Shown: positions 33,929 through 41,244 of the stretch, one piece after another
Numbering within the stretch: the stretch's first letter is position 1
Layout: every line of letters starts with the position of its first letter
Source: Streptococcus sp. DD13
Lineage (GTDB): Bacteria; Bacillota; Bacilli; Lactobacillales; Streptococcaceae
DNA length: 43,579 nucleotides
Assembly: GCF_001578875.1 (NCBI RefSeq)
Contig: NZ_KQ969506.1
Location: 710,778-754,356, forward strand
Direction: 5' to 3'
The notes under the pieces: generated by a model
What the model saw: only the letters and a program-made list of their open reading frames with translations
Told to the model about the DNA's origin: nothing
Databases searched by the model: none
Made by a program: the position numbers and the translations under genes

Positions 33929-34024
33929 CTTTCACAAACTCCCGTCTAGATATTTTAGGAGGTGAAGAAGTTGCTTTCTACCAGATTTTCGTCATGAGAG
34001 CCTTCTTTAAAAAACCTTTTCCCT

Positions 34025-34114
34025 CCCACCAAAAAACACCATTTCTGTAGGGAAATGATGTTGCGGGCTCTTTGTTCTTTAAAGATTTTTCTTCTTTTTC
34101 GTTTTTTAGGATAA
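34025..34114. repeat. Left copy of direct repeat flanking the PTS cassette
   Basis: The first 77 bp match 39482-39558 at 72 positions by hand count, with similarity continuing weakly to about 34114. The right copy is the terminator and last codons of the DUF4956 gene. Here the coding part is broken: minus-strand KTKKKKNL-stop is preceded by a stop, so this is a detached 3' fragment. The hairpin (AACACCATTTC/GAAATGATGTT) is also kept. Confidence 0.85.
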
Positions 34115-34125
34115 GGAACAAGAAA

Positions 34126-34151
34126 AGACAAACCTCAAAAATGGTTTGTCT
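34126..34151 (-). terminator. Terminator of the PTS-aldolase operon
   Basis: AGACAAACC and GGTTTGTCT, a perfect 9-bp stem, followed on the minus strand by TTTTC. It lies 38 bp past the aldolase stop and inside the repeat-flanked segment. Confidence 0.75.
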
Positions 34152-34189
34152 GCACTCTAAAACCTAGAAATCACAAGGATTCCCTCACA

Positions 34190-35020
34190 CTATAAGTAAG
34201 CTCCTGATACTCCCAATTTCTCGCAAACAAGACGAAGATTATCCTGGCTCAGCACATTATTTTCATAAATATCTTTTCCACTAATCCGCTTCAGTTCTAA
34301 TGCGATGTGAGCCGCTTTGTCTGCTGTTTCAATCAGCCCAAAACAATCTTGATAGCTTGTTCCTGTGGCCAATACGCCATGTTTTCCCCATACAACCATT
34401 CGATGACCTTTCAATTCTCGAGCCGTTTCCAAACCAATTTCTTTCGTTCCTGGAACCTCCCACGGAAGAACTGCAAGACCATCCGGAAAAACAACAATTG
34501 ACTCCGTCAAGACTGACCATAGATCCATAGTCAACGAACGACTCGTGATATTTTGTAAGAGGGAATAAATCACGATATTAGTGGCATGATTGTGAATCAC
34601 AACACGTTGATCTTGATTTTGTTCCATTCGACTAGCCTGTGCTAATATGTGCATGAAAATTTCACTAGTCGGTTTCTTACCTGTTACAAAACCAGCTACA
34701 ACTTGATAGCCATTTTCTGTTAAGCGAATAATTCCTGAATCAACTTCTGGCTGATGATGTAGCACTCTAAAATGACTAAAAGTAGCAGTTATGAGGATGT
34801 ATTGCCCGCGTATAATTTTAGGTATTTCCATCACTTTAACTTCAGGAAGGGCTTCCTCGTATACAGTAAAAGGTGTATCTTTGAGATCTCGGACGAGATG
34901 TTTTATTTCTTCTTCTGTTAAGCGGTAGCTAACATTTCCTCCATTATACTCATCCCACCCCTTTTGCCACATATCGTAGGTCACCTCACAAAGTTCTTCA
35001 ATATATGTTGGATATGTCAT
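34190..35020 (-). CDS. Class II aldolase, rhamnulose-1-phosphate aldolase (RhaD)-like
   Basis: A 276-residue zinc aldolase. Residues matching RhaD: GWDEYNGGNVSYRL at 21-34, catalytic Glu120 in KPTSE, zinc ligands His143 and His145 (VIHNHATN) and His214 (GKHGVLATG), plus VVFPDGLAVLPWEVPGT. RhaD cleaves L-rhamnulose-1-phosphate to dihydroxyacetone phosphate and L-lactaldehyde. The phosphate-binding loop TGSGKFFRN, as I recall it from E. coli RhaD, reads TATFSHFRV here, so the substrate may differ. No sugar isomerase or kinase is nearby; a PTS precedes it, suggesting direct supply of a ketose-1-phosphate. It overlaps the small membrane gene by 23 bp. Confidence 0.82.
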   Translation of the reverse strand: MTYPTYIEELCEVTYDMWQKGWDEYNGGNVSYRLTEEEIKHLVRDLKDTPFTVYEEALPEVKVMEIPKIIRGQYILITATFSHFRVLHHQPEVDSGIIRLTENGYQVVAGFVTGKKPTSEIFMHILAQASRMEQNQDQRVVIHNHATNIVIYSLLQNITSRSLTMDLWSVLTESIVVFPDGLAVLPWEVPGTKEIGLETARELKGHRMVVWGKHGVLATGTSYQDCFGLIETADKAAHIALELKRISGKDIYENNVLSQDNLRLVCEKLGVSGAYL

Positions 35021-35201
35021 GTTTTCTCCTCTCTTTTATTTCTTGCAATTTTATAGCTCGCTTTTTATCCCAGTCTCTAAATAACTTTTGTTTTTCAAGA
35101 TAAATCCCAATAGGAAGTATGAGGATATTTAACCATAAAATGCGATAAATAATCGAAATGATAAATAGAGCCGAAAGGAACAATAGTAAACCTTTTTTCA
35201 T
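34998..35201 (-). CDS. Small membrane protein in the PTS operon
   Basis: A 67-residue protein starting MKKGLLLFLSALFIISIIYR, with two hydrophobic segments (to ~residue 35) and a basic, highly charged tail (KKRAIKLQEIKERRKHDI). I do not recognise it. ATG 35201 is preceded by GAGG and lies 8 bp after the IIC stop; its end contains the ribosome site of the aldolase gene and overlaps it by 23 bp, so coupling is likely. It could be a PTS accessory protein or just a translated linker. Confidence 0.55.
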   Translation of the reverse strand: MKKGLLLFLSALFIISIIYRILWLNILILPIGIYLEKQKLFRDWDKKRAIKLQEIKERRKHDISNIY

Positions 35202-35209
35202 TTGAATCC

Positions 35210-36541
35210 TCATTCTAATGTCCGATTATATTTTTTTCGATCTGCTAATAACCACGCATACAAACCTAACCAAATAACACCTAGAAGAATCGCCAACCAT
35301 TGTCCATTAAAGCCATTTGCTAAAATATATCGAATATCCGGACCTTCAAAGGTTGCCCAAGAAATTTGGCCTTTTTGAGTTAGCGTTCCAGTTTCTTCAG
35401 CTAATCGCGTCATATAAGGAGTAAAGTAAGTGGCTCCGTAAAGAAAGAGAGGCGTTGAGATCAGACCATGAATGATCATCCGAAGTACATTTCCATTTGT
35501 CAGTAACAAAGCGCCCACTACAAATGATAAATTAATAATTCCAGCAAACGGTAAGACTATATTTCCTGGAAGTAGAATTGCACCAATTAAAAGGAAGGGG
35601 ATCGTAAAAATAACAGCTACCCACAGTTCATTCCGTCCTCCCAAGACAGGCCAATCTAAACCAATATAAACTTCACGATCTTCAAATTTATCTCTCATAA
35701 AGTCTGAAACAGCTTCAGAAATCGGAGAAAGTGCCTGAGAAAAGAGCTTTGAAACCATAGGAAATAAGGTCAAGGCAGTAGCCGCTTGAACCGCTAGGGT
35801 TAAGGCGTATTTAATTCCATTTCCAGATGCAGCCCCTAATGCTAACCCAATCAGTGCTCCCATTACAGAATTTTCACCAAATATTCCGATTTTTTCTTTT
35901 AAGGTATCCGCATCAAATTGCTTATTCAAAAAAGGTATTTTTTTCAATAATTCATCAATTGGATGTAAAATAACAGCGATAAGGGTGATAAAATGAGGAA
36001 CAGTGATCCCTGGAACACCAGTTAAACGCTCTATTTCTGGCGCAAATGCATCTCCTAATTTTAGTTCCAAGACAATAATGATGCCAGCTGCAATGAACCC
36101 AAAGATAATATTATTTGTAAAATAAGTTACGATAACGGCTGTAAAAATCTTATTCCAAACATTCCACAAGTCTACGTTCAGCGTTTTCGTTTGTTTGGAC
36201 ACAAGCATCACAAAGTTTATGATAAGCTGCAAAGGGAATACTAGAAAGGCATACGGCCAAGCCCAACTAATAGATGCTGCTCCGGGCCAACCTATATCTA
36301 CTGCAGGTAGACTGAGACCAGTATGAACTGTCAAGTCATTAGCAGCCGCTCCCATACTACTCATAATATAATTCACCAGAATTCCCATACCTGTAAAGGC
36401 AATTCCCAATGTCAAAGAAGCTGTAAAAGCATCACGAAACTTCATTTTCATTGCAAGACCTACGATAAGCATTAAAAATGGTACAAATACTGCAGCTCCT
36501 AAATCCAAAATAAATTGGACAATAGTTTGTAATAATTCCAT
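35210..36541 (-). CDS. PTS galactitol-type EIIC permease
   Basis: A 443-residue membrane permease of the GatC family. It shows the characteristic MKMKFRDAFTASLTLGIAFTG near the N-terminus, VDIGWPGAASISWAWPYAF, the conserved PGITVPHFITL and FGENSVMGALIGLALG, and about ten membrane segments. It moves and phosphorylates a sugar together with IIA and IIB upstream. Start choice: the second of two ATGs (36541), 5 nt after AGGAGG. The family carries galactitol, arabitol and related polyols or ketoses; the substrate here is unknown. Confidence 0.88.
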   Translation of the reverse strand: MELLQTIVQFILDLGAAVFVPFLMLIVGLAMKMKFRDAFTASLTLGIAFTGMGILVNYIMSSMGAAANDLTVHTGLSLPAVDIGWPGAASISWAWPYAFLVFPLQLIINFVMLVSKQTKTLNVDLWNVWNKIFTAVIVTYFTNNIIFGFIAAGIIIVLELKLGDAFAPEIERLTGVPGITVPHFITLIAVILHPIDELLKKIPFLNKQFDADTLKEKIGIFGENSVMGALIGLALGAASGNGIKYALTLAVQAATALTLFPMVSKLFSQALSPISEAVSDFMRDKFEDREVYIGLDWPVLGGRNELWVAVIFTIPFLLIGAILLPGNIVLPFAGIINLSFVVGALLLTNGNVLRMIIHGLISTPLFLYGATYFTPYMTRLAEETGTLTQKGQISWATFEGPDIRYILANGFNGQWLAILLGVIWLGLYAWLLADRKKYNRTLE

Positions 36542-36553
36542 CATATCCTCCTT

Positions 36554-36832
36554 CTAACTCTTCAAGAAATCAATAATCTTTTGTAATTCCTGTTTTTGAC
36601 CCATTCCTGTCAGAAAGGCTACCCCATTAAAAACGGGAATCCCATAATCTTTTTTCGCCTTTACAATAGAAATATAACCATCTGCCTGTTTAACATGATG
36701 ATCCAATGATTTCATATCAACAGCTTCTATTTCACAAGGAACTTGTGCTTCCTTTAATAAACGCTCAACTTTTGAAGCGACAGTTTGTGAAGTGGCGACA
36801 CCTGAACCACAGGCTACAATTAATTTTTTCAT
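36554..36832 (-). CDS. PTS galactitol-type EIIB
   Basis: A 92-residue cytosolic phosphocarrier with the P-loop-like site MKKLIVACGSGVATSQTVAS, where Cys8 takes the phosphate from IIA and passes it to the sugar at IIC. Typical GatB/SgcB end: GIPVFNGVAFLTGMGQ. Its start overlaps the IIA stop by 4 bp and IIC follows after ~12 bp. Confidence 0.9.
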   Translation of the reverse strand: MKKLIVACGSGVATSQTVASKVERLLKEAQVPCEIEAVDMKSLDHHVKQADGYISIVKAKKDYGIPVFNGVAFLTGMGQKQELQKIIDFLKS

Positions 36833-37308
36833 TCTTCTTCCTCCATTTTAAACATATTGAATAACTGATACATTCGTTCCACATCAGTTTCTCGGACTAA
36901 CTGATTTAAGAATTTTTTTTGCCCAAATGCATTCATCAATTCGACCAATAAACCCGTTTGATTTTTTGGTTCTGTAATGCCAAGAACAATAATAAAGGTA
37001 ACATCAACTTTTTCGTCCATTGTTCCCATTTGGATAAACTCAACCGGATCCAGTAATTTAACGATAGAAATAAATGGTCTCTTTACATATTGACAGTAAG
37101 TATGAGGTATCGCAATTGCAATCTTCTCTAGCTGAAGTCCTGTCGGAAATTCTGCCTCTCTTTCTAACAAAGCTTGTGAGAAATCTTCTCTAACATATCC
37201 CTTTTCAAATAGTTTTTGACCAATGTTTGTCAAAAGTTGCTCTTTACTGCCTCCTTCCTCCTTTAAGTAAATTAGTTCTCTATTAACAAGTTGAGAAACG
37301 ATAGTCAC
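36829..37308 (-). CDS. PTS EIIA, mannitol/fructose/galactitol type (PTS_EIIA_2)
   Basis: A 159-residue phosphocarrier. The active histidine is His69 in KIAIAIPHTYCQYVKRP, followed by VDVTFIIVLGI as in EIIA_2 domains. It accepts phosphate from HPr. It lies 44 bp downstream of the regulator gene, with which it is probably co-transcribed, and overlaps IIB by 4 bp. Confidence 0.9.
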   Translation of the reverse strand: MTIVSQLVNRELIYLKEEGGSKEQLLTNIGQKLFEKGYVREDFSQALLEREAEFPTGLQLEKIAIAIPHTYCQYVKRPFISIVKLLDPVEFIQMGTMDEKVDVTFIIVLGITEPKNQTGLLVELMNAFGQKKFLNQLVRETDVERMYQLFNMFKMEEEE

Positions 37309-37352
37309 TATGCATCTCTCCTTTCTATTTTTTAAACTTTGATGTACTAATA

Positions 37353-39287
37353 TTAAATAGAGTCAAAAACGACTTCCGAAAATAAGCGATGATAAAATTC
37401 TTCCAAATGTTTAGATTTCCAGAGTGAATCGATATAACTCGAACTATCTACTTTTTTGTAAATAGACAAAAGTGCATTTTTATACATATCTATATCTTGT
37501 TCAGAAATAGCAATCAAGATGACTACCTTAACTAAATTCTGTCCCCAGAATATCGGTCTATCTAAAGTAAGGATAACAAGTTCTGACACCTCGACCTCTT
37601 TAGGATCTGCATGGGGAAGGGCGATCCCAGTATATGTACTCGTCACTCCCATCTTTTCTCTCCTAAAAATAGACTCTTTAAACTGAGGGTTTTGACTGTT
37701 GACGTTACTAGTAGCTTCAATTAATCTATCAATACAAGCATAGGAATTGCCCTGTTTTTCATTTAAAAAAATCGAATGACCTAGCAATTTCTTCAGCATA
37801 ATTTGTTGCTTTTCTTCTTCTGACGGTAATATATCTTCTAACCAAACATTTTCTTCAGAATACCTTAAAAAATGATTTTGAATAAGCTGCTTATCACTTT
37901 TTGACATCATACTACCGACATGCATATAAGGAAATGAAACATTATCTAGCTGAACTGCGCTAATCAATAAATCATAGGAGTTAAAATTCAATCTATATAG
38001 TTCATCACATTCAACCTTAAAAATATGCTGATAATAACCAGTAAGTCTTTTCACTTGACTCATTAACAGCTCTGAAGTCGCTAAGTTATGTGGACAGACA
38101 ACATAGATTTTCATAGGCCGACCAAGCTTTTCTAATGCAATTTCAAAATGGATTGTCAGAAAAGCTACTTCTGTATCCGTTAGTTCTACAAGGAATTGGT
38201 CTTTAAGGACATGAGAGGAAAGCCAAATGACATGGTATAGGACACTGTACTCTCGCTTTACTTCTTCAGTTACGACACTTTTAATTTTCATCCTATTTTT
38301 CAATCGCATAATCATTGCTGGGATATGATTTAAGAGCATTTGTTCTAAATACTGATCTTGCAATAAATCTAAACCTAGCATATCCCCTACACCTTGTATC
38401 AATTGACGAGTAATACGCTTAATTGGAGAGTTGCTTTGAAAGTACAATTGTTCATAATTTCCAAAAGTAATCAGAGCTTCAGCTAATACGACAATTTCTC
38501 CCTCAAACACTTCTTCTACTAGCCCTCCTAGCAATTCCCTTGCCAGGAGATAGACTTCCATCATTCTTTTATTTGATAAATTAAATTTTTTTACTTTTTT
38601 AATATGTTTGTTAATCCGACTCCTTGTCTTAACCAACAGCATATCCAGCAATAAATAGTCCCTATATCCATCTTGAATGGTGAAATGAAATTTTGTCAGA
38701 CATTGTCTGATATGATGTAAGGTCTCCTCTAGTTCACCGTTAGTAATCAACAAGTTTTGAACGGTCTCATTCGATAGAAACTGACAGTCTAAAAAATAAT
38801 TCCGTGAGATATTCCGAATCGTTTCTTCGTCTCCCTCAATCCTTATCCCCCCATTTAACCTTTGAACAGTTACTGAATGGGGCAGAAACAGTCTATCAAT
38901 CTCTTCTAAATCTCTTCGAACAGTCGCTTCGCTGATATAATGTTCCATTGACCAATCCAGAATATCAACCTGAGTATGTAATAGTAAATCAACCAGCAAA
39001 TGAAGAGCACGTAAGTCAGCTACTCCATTAATTTCACTAAAATAAGGAGACTTTTTTAACTCCGCCAATAACTTTTCTCTTGAGAATCCTTGATAACATA
39101 ATAAAATGCCAACGCTTGATTTTTTTTGAACATAAGCAGGACAATCCTTTAGGTACAAATTGATTTGTTCGATATCTTTATAAATTGTTTTCGTAGAAAC
39201 CTGAAATTGTTGACTAAATTCGGAACCTGTAATCGGTTCAGCTTCCTTGGTTAATTGATAGAGTATATTGAATTGACGTTGATTCAT
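37353..39287 (-). CDS. BglG/MtlR-type PRD transcription regulator with PTS domains
   Basis: A 644-residue PTS-controlled activator. Order: HTH (~1-60, MNQRQFNILYQLTKEAEPIT and VSTKTIYKDIEQIN), a second winged-helix region (~80-160, SEATVRRDLEEIDRLF), two PRD domains (~190-400; ITFGNYEQLYF, LSSHVLKDQFLVELTDTEVA), a EIIB-like domain (~405-495; KIYVVCPHNLATSELL with Cys) and an EIIA_2-like domain (~500-640; TGIALPHADPKEVEV with His). It should sense PTS phosphorylation and activate its own operon. First gene of the cassette; a cre-like site overlaps its -10 region. Confidence 0.9.
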   Translation of the reverse strand: MNQRQFNILYQLTKEAEPITGSEFSQQFQVSTKTIYKDIEQINLYLKDCPAYVQKKSSVGILLCYQGFSREKLLAELKKSPYFSEINGVADLRALHLLVDLLLHTQVDILDWSMEHYISEATVRRDLEEIDRLFLPHSVTVQRLNGGIRIEGDEETIRNISRNYFLDCQFLSNETVQNLLITNGELEETLHHIRQCLTKFHFTIQDGYRDYLLLDMLLVKTRSRINKHIKKVKKFNLSNKRMMEVYLLARELLGGLVEEVFEGEIVVLAEALITFGNYEQLYFQSNSPIKRITRQLIQGVGDMLGLDLLQDQYLEQMLLNHIPAMIMRLKNRMKIKSVVTEEVKREYSVLYHVIWLSSHVLKDQFLVELTDTEVAFLTIHFEIALEKLGRPMKIYVVCPHNLATSELLMSQVKRLTGYYQHIFKVECDELYRLNFNSYDLLISAVQLDNVSFPYMHVGSMMSKSDKQLIQNHFLRYSEENVWLEDILPSEEEKQQIMLKKLLGHSIFLNEKQGNSYACIDRLIEATSNVNSQNPQFKESIFRREKMGVTSTYTGIALPHADPKEVEVSELVILTLDRPIFWGQNLVKVVILIAISEQDIDMYKNALLSIYKKVDSSSYIDSLWKSKHLEEFYHRLFSEVVFDSI

Positions 39288-39319
39288 AGCTAATCACTCC
39301 TTCATCACTCCACACATTT

Positions 39320-39334
39320 AGTATAGCGCTTACA
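39320..39334 (-). promoter_or_regulatory. -10 with overlapping cre-like site of the PTS operon
   Basis: Minus strand TGTAAGCGCTATACT. The first part fits the cre core TGNAANCGNT and the end, TATACT (39320-39325), is a good -10. The last two cre bases do not match. CcpA bound here would block the promoter. Confidence 0.45.
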
Positions 39335-39356
39335 TAACTAGAAATAAAATCACTTT

Positions 39357-39368
39357 TGTTCCAGAACA
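39357..39368. promoter_or_regulatory. Dyad upstream of the PRD regulator gene
   Basis: TGTTC-CA-GAACA, a 5-2-5 inverted repeat lying ~30 bp upstream of the -10. The position suits an activator half-site pair; the protein that binds is not known. Confidence 0.35.
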
Positions 39369-39481
39369 TTGTGGAAGTCTTTTTATTTTTATTATAAATA
39401 AATCTTTGTTTGTATTGTATCTGTTTATTTAAGATAAAATTACATCTAAAATATATATGTTGAACATATCTTTTATTTCCA

Positions 39482-39570
39482 CCCACCAAAAAACACCATT
39501 TCTGTAGGGAAATGGTGTCGTGGGCTCTTTGTTCTTTAAAGGTTTTTCTTCTTCTTCGCTTTTTTGGTTA
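39482..39570. repeat. Right copy of direct repeat flanking the PTS cassette
   Basis: The intact version: it holds the DUF4956 terminator and the last ~12 codons of that gene, and matches 34025-34101 at 72 of 77 positions by hand count, all differences being transitions. The distance between copies is 5457 bp and encloses the complete PTS-aldolase operon with its promoter and terminator. Confidence 0.85.
39493..39518 (-). terminator. Terminator of the VTC-DUF4956 operon
   Basis: ACACCATTTC and GAAATGGTGT, a perfect 10-bp stem, followed on the minus strand by TTTTTTGG. Duplicated at 34036 in slightly decayed form. Confidence 0.8.
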
Positions 39571-40219
39571 AGGCGACATCACAATCGGAGATCGTCCCTA
39601 GTAATTTTTGGGTGAGTTGGAAGTCATCGACTGTTGGTTTTAGATCCACTTCATAATGAATGGTCAGGGACTGACCAGACTGACTGGTGCTCACGGAGAT
39701 GAGCTCGACTTCTGAGCAAGACTGGGGCAGGAGATGCTGCAGCGTTTGTTCCAAACCATCCTGCTTGGAAGTTGTTAAGGTAAGGTGACGTCTCCGCTGA
39801 TGAACTGTTCGGCTCTGCTGATTTTCCAAAAGCAACCAGACTCCTAGTATAAACAAGGTCGCTACAACCGCTAGTACCAAATACCCAGACCCAGCTGCGA
39901 GGCCAATGATCATAGCTAAAAAGATGGCTATCAATTCTCGAGAGCCACTGGTGGCCGAACGAAAACGAATCAGGCTAAAGGTTCCTGCGACGGCGATGGA
40001 CGTTCCGAGTGAGCCATTCACAAGGAAAATCACCAAACTCATCAAACTCGGTAATAAGGTTAGACTAATGACAAATTCCCGTGTGTATAAGGTTCGGTAA
40101 CGATAGGTCCAAGACAAGGCAAGTCCTAAAAAGAGACTCACCAAAAGGACATAGAGCAATTGCAATGGATCAACGGTTGTTGTCGTTGTCTGAAAGATTG
40201 ATCGAAACAAATTAGACAT
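39536..40219 (-). CDS. DUF4956 membrane protein
   Basis: A 227-residue protein. Four hydrophobic segments lie in residues ~20-130 (LLYVLLVSLFLGLALSW, EFVISLTLLPSLMSLVIFLV, ELIAIFLAMIIGLAAGSGYL, LVLAVVATLFILGVWLLL) with the conserved loop GTFSLIRFRSATSGSRE. The rest is a cytosolic domain of the ferredoxin-like type and a KKAKKKKNL tail. Function is unknown; the family is usually next to VTC-domain genes, as here (8-bp overlap with the VTC gene upstream). Its 3' end is the duplicated sequence bounding the PTS cassette. Confidence 0.88.
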   Translation of the reverse strand: MSNLFRSIFQTTTTTVDPLQLLYVLLVSLFLGLALSWTYRYRTLYTREFVISLTLLPSLMSLVIFLVNGSLGTSIAVAGTFSLIRFRSATSGSRELIAIFLAMIIGLAAGSGYLVLAVVATLFILGVWLLLENQQSRTVHQRRRHLTLTTSKQDGLEQTLQHLLPQSCSEVELISVSTSQSGQSLTIHYEVDLKPTVDDFQLTQKLLGTISDCDVALTKKAKKKKNL

Positions 40220-40988
40220 GAAGGCTTCCTCTCATTTCTTTATTGCGAGGCTGGTAATCCAGCCCTTGGGATTTGTGATAGGCACAGCTGTATTTAGAGA
40301 ATTTTTGCTCGACGAGGTCATGTTTGTCAAGAATCTCCTGAAGCCACTGTGGCTTTTCCCCTGGAGCCTTGATTTCCATGATGACACTGTCTTGATCTAG
40401 AAGAGGATAGCCCTCTTTCCCTCGAAATAAGCTAACATCTTCATCTTGATAGATCAGATTTTGATCGATCGTCACGCGAATCTTGGAGTAGGGATAGCCC
40501 TTAATAGACTTTTTTTCCTTCAAGGAATAGCGATCATAGTAGATATACATTCGTGGTTTTAGGGCATTGCCATACCGCTTGCGCAATCTAGTAATTTCCC
40601 CCACAAGCTCTGCATCCTCTAGTTCTGGATGAGCGATCCCTGCTGTTAAGAGCTGGGTAATGGTCTGAGCCGTTGCCAGCGTTCGATACTTGTGACCGAC
40701 TCCTTGCTCATCTTTTTCCTTTACTTCCAAGAAGACTTGGCTATCTGACTTTGGAGATTCTAAATAGGTCCGCATCCGAATTTTTTCACGGCGATTCTTC
40801 TTTGCTAGGGCATCTTGGATCACATCAAATTCTTCTGTATCAAAGTAAATATTTGAAATCGTGGAAGTTGGATAGTCATCCTCTACTAGGTATTCTTTCA
40901 AATCCGCTAAAAGCGCTGAAAGATTCTCCTTTTCAACAACATATTTAGTTTCCACACGTTTGAACTTGGTCTCAACTGGCTTTGTCAT
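40212..40988 (-). CDS. VTC-domain (polyphosphate polymerase-like) protein
   Basis: A 258-residue cytosolic protein filled by a VTC domain. Tunnel-lining basic and acidic residues are visible: RVETKYVVEKE, SNIYFDTEEFDVIQDALAKK, REKIRMRTYL, VFLEVKEKD, LKPRMYIYYDRYSL, IRVTIDQNL, VIMEIKAPG and EQKFSKYSCAY. In yeast Vtc4 this fold makes polyphosphate from ATP; bacterial versions with DUF4956 are not well characterised. First gene of a two-gene operon, divergent from the DUF4353 lipoprotein. Confidence 0.87.
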   Translation of the reverse strand: MTKPVETKFKRVETKYVVEKENLSALLADLKEYLVEDDYPTSTISNIYFDTEEFDVIQDALAKKNRREKIRMRTYLESPKSDSQVFLEVKEKDEQGVGHKYRTLATAQTITQLLTAGIAHPELEDAELVGEITRLRKRYGNALKPRMYIYYDRYSLKEKKSIKGYPYSKIRVTIDQNLIYQDEDVSLFRGKEGYPLLDQDSVIMEIKAPGEKPQWLQEILDKHDLVEQKFSKYSCAYHKSQGLDYQPRNKEMRGSLHV

Positions 40989-41120
40989 CCTTTATCCTCT
41001 TTTCTATACAAAACATTTGGTTGAAAAAAAGCTTTTGTCTTCCCTGACTAATTTCTATAAAAGAATGAAGTTGAAGTAGAAGATTCTTGCTTTCATTGCC
41101 ATCTAGTGTATAGAGGTTTT

Positions 41121-41197
41121 CTTAATCTTTCTTTAAGGAAACCTTAACCAAACCTGAAATTAAGAATTCTTTCAGACTACTTTCAGAAAACTTTTAG
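41121..41197 (+). promoter_or_regulatory. Two arrays of 11-bp-period direct repeats
   Basis: Array 1: TTAA at 41122, 41133 and 41144 and TGAA at 41155, exactly 11 bp apart (hexamers CTTAAT, TTTAAG, CTTAAC, CTGAAA). Array 2: TTTCAG at 41170 and 41181 and TTTTAG at 41192, again 11 bp apart. A TAAACT at 41208-41213 could be the -10, with no -35. Tandem repeats with one helical turn are the usual sites of OmpR/PhoB-family response regulators (CiaR and PhoP sites have this form). Confidence 0.65.
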
Positions 41198-41244
41198 GTC
41201 CTTCCATTAAACTAGAGCTATCTTAAAAAAGCGAGGAAGACTCT

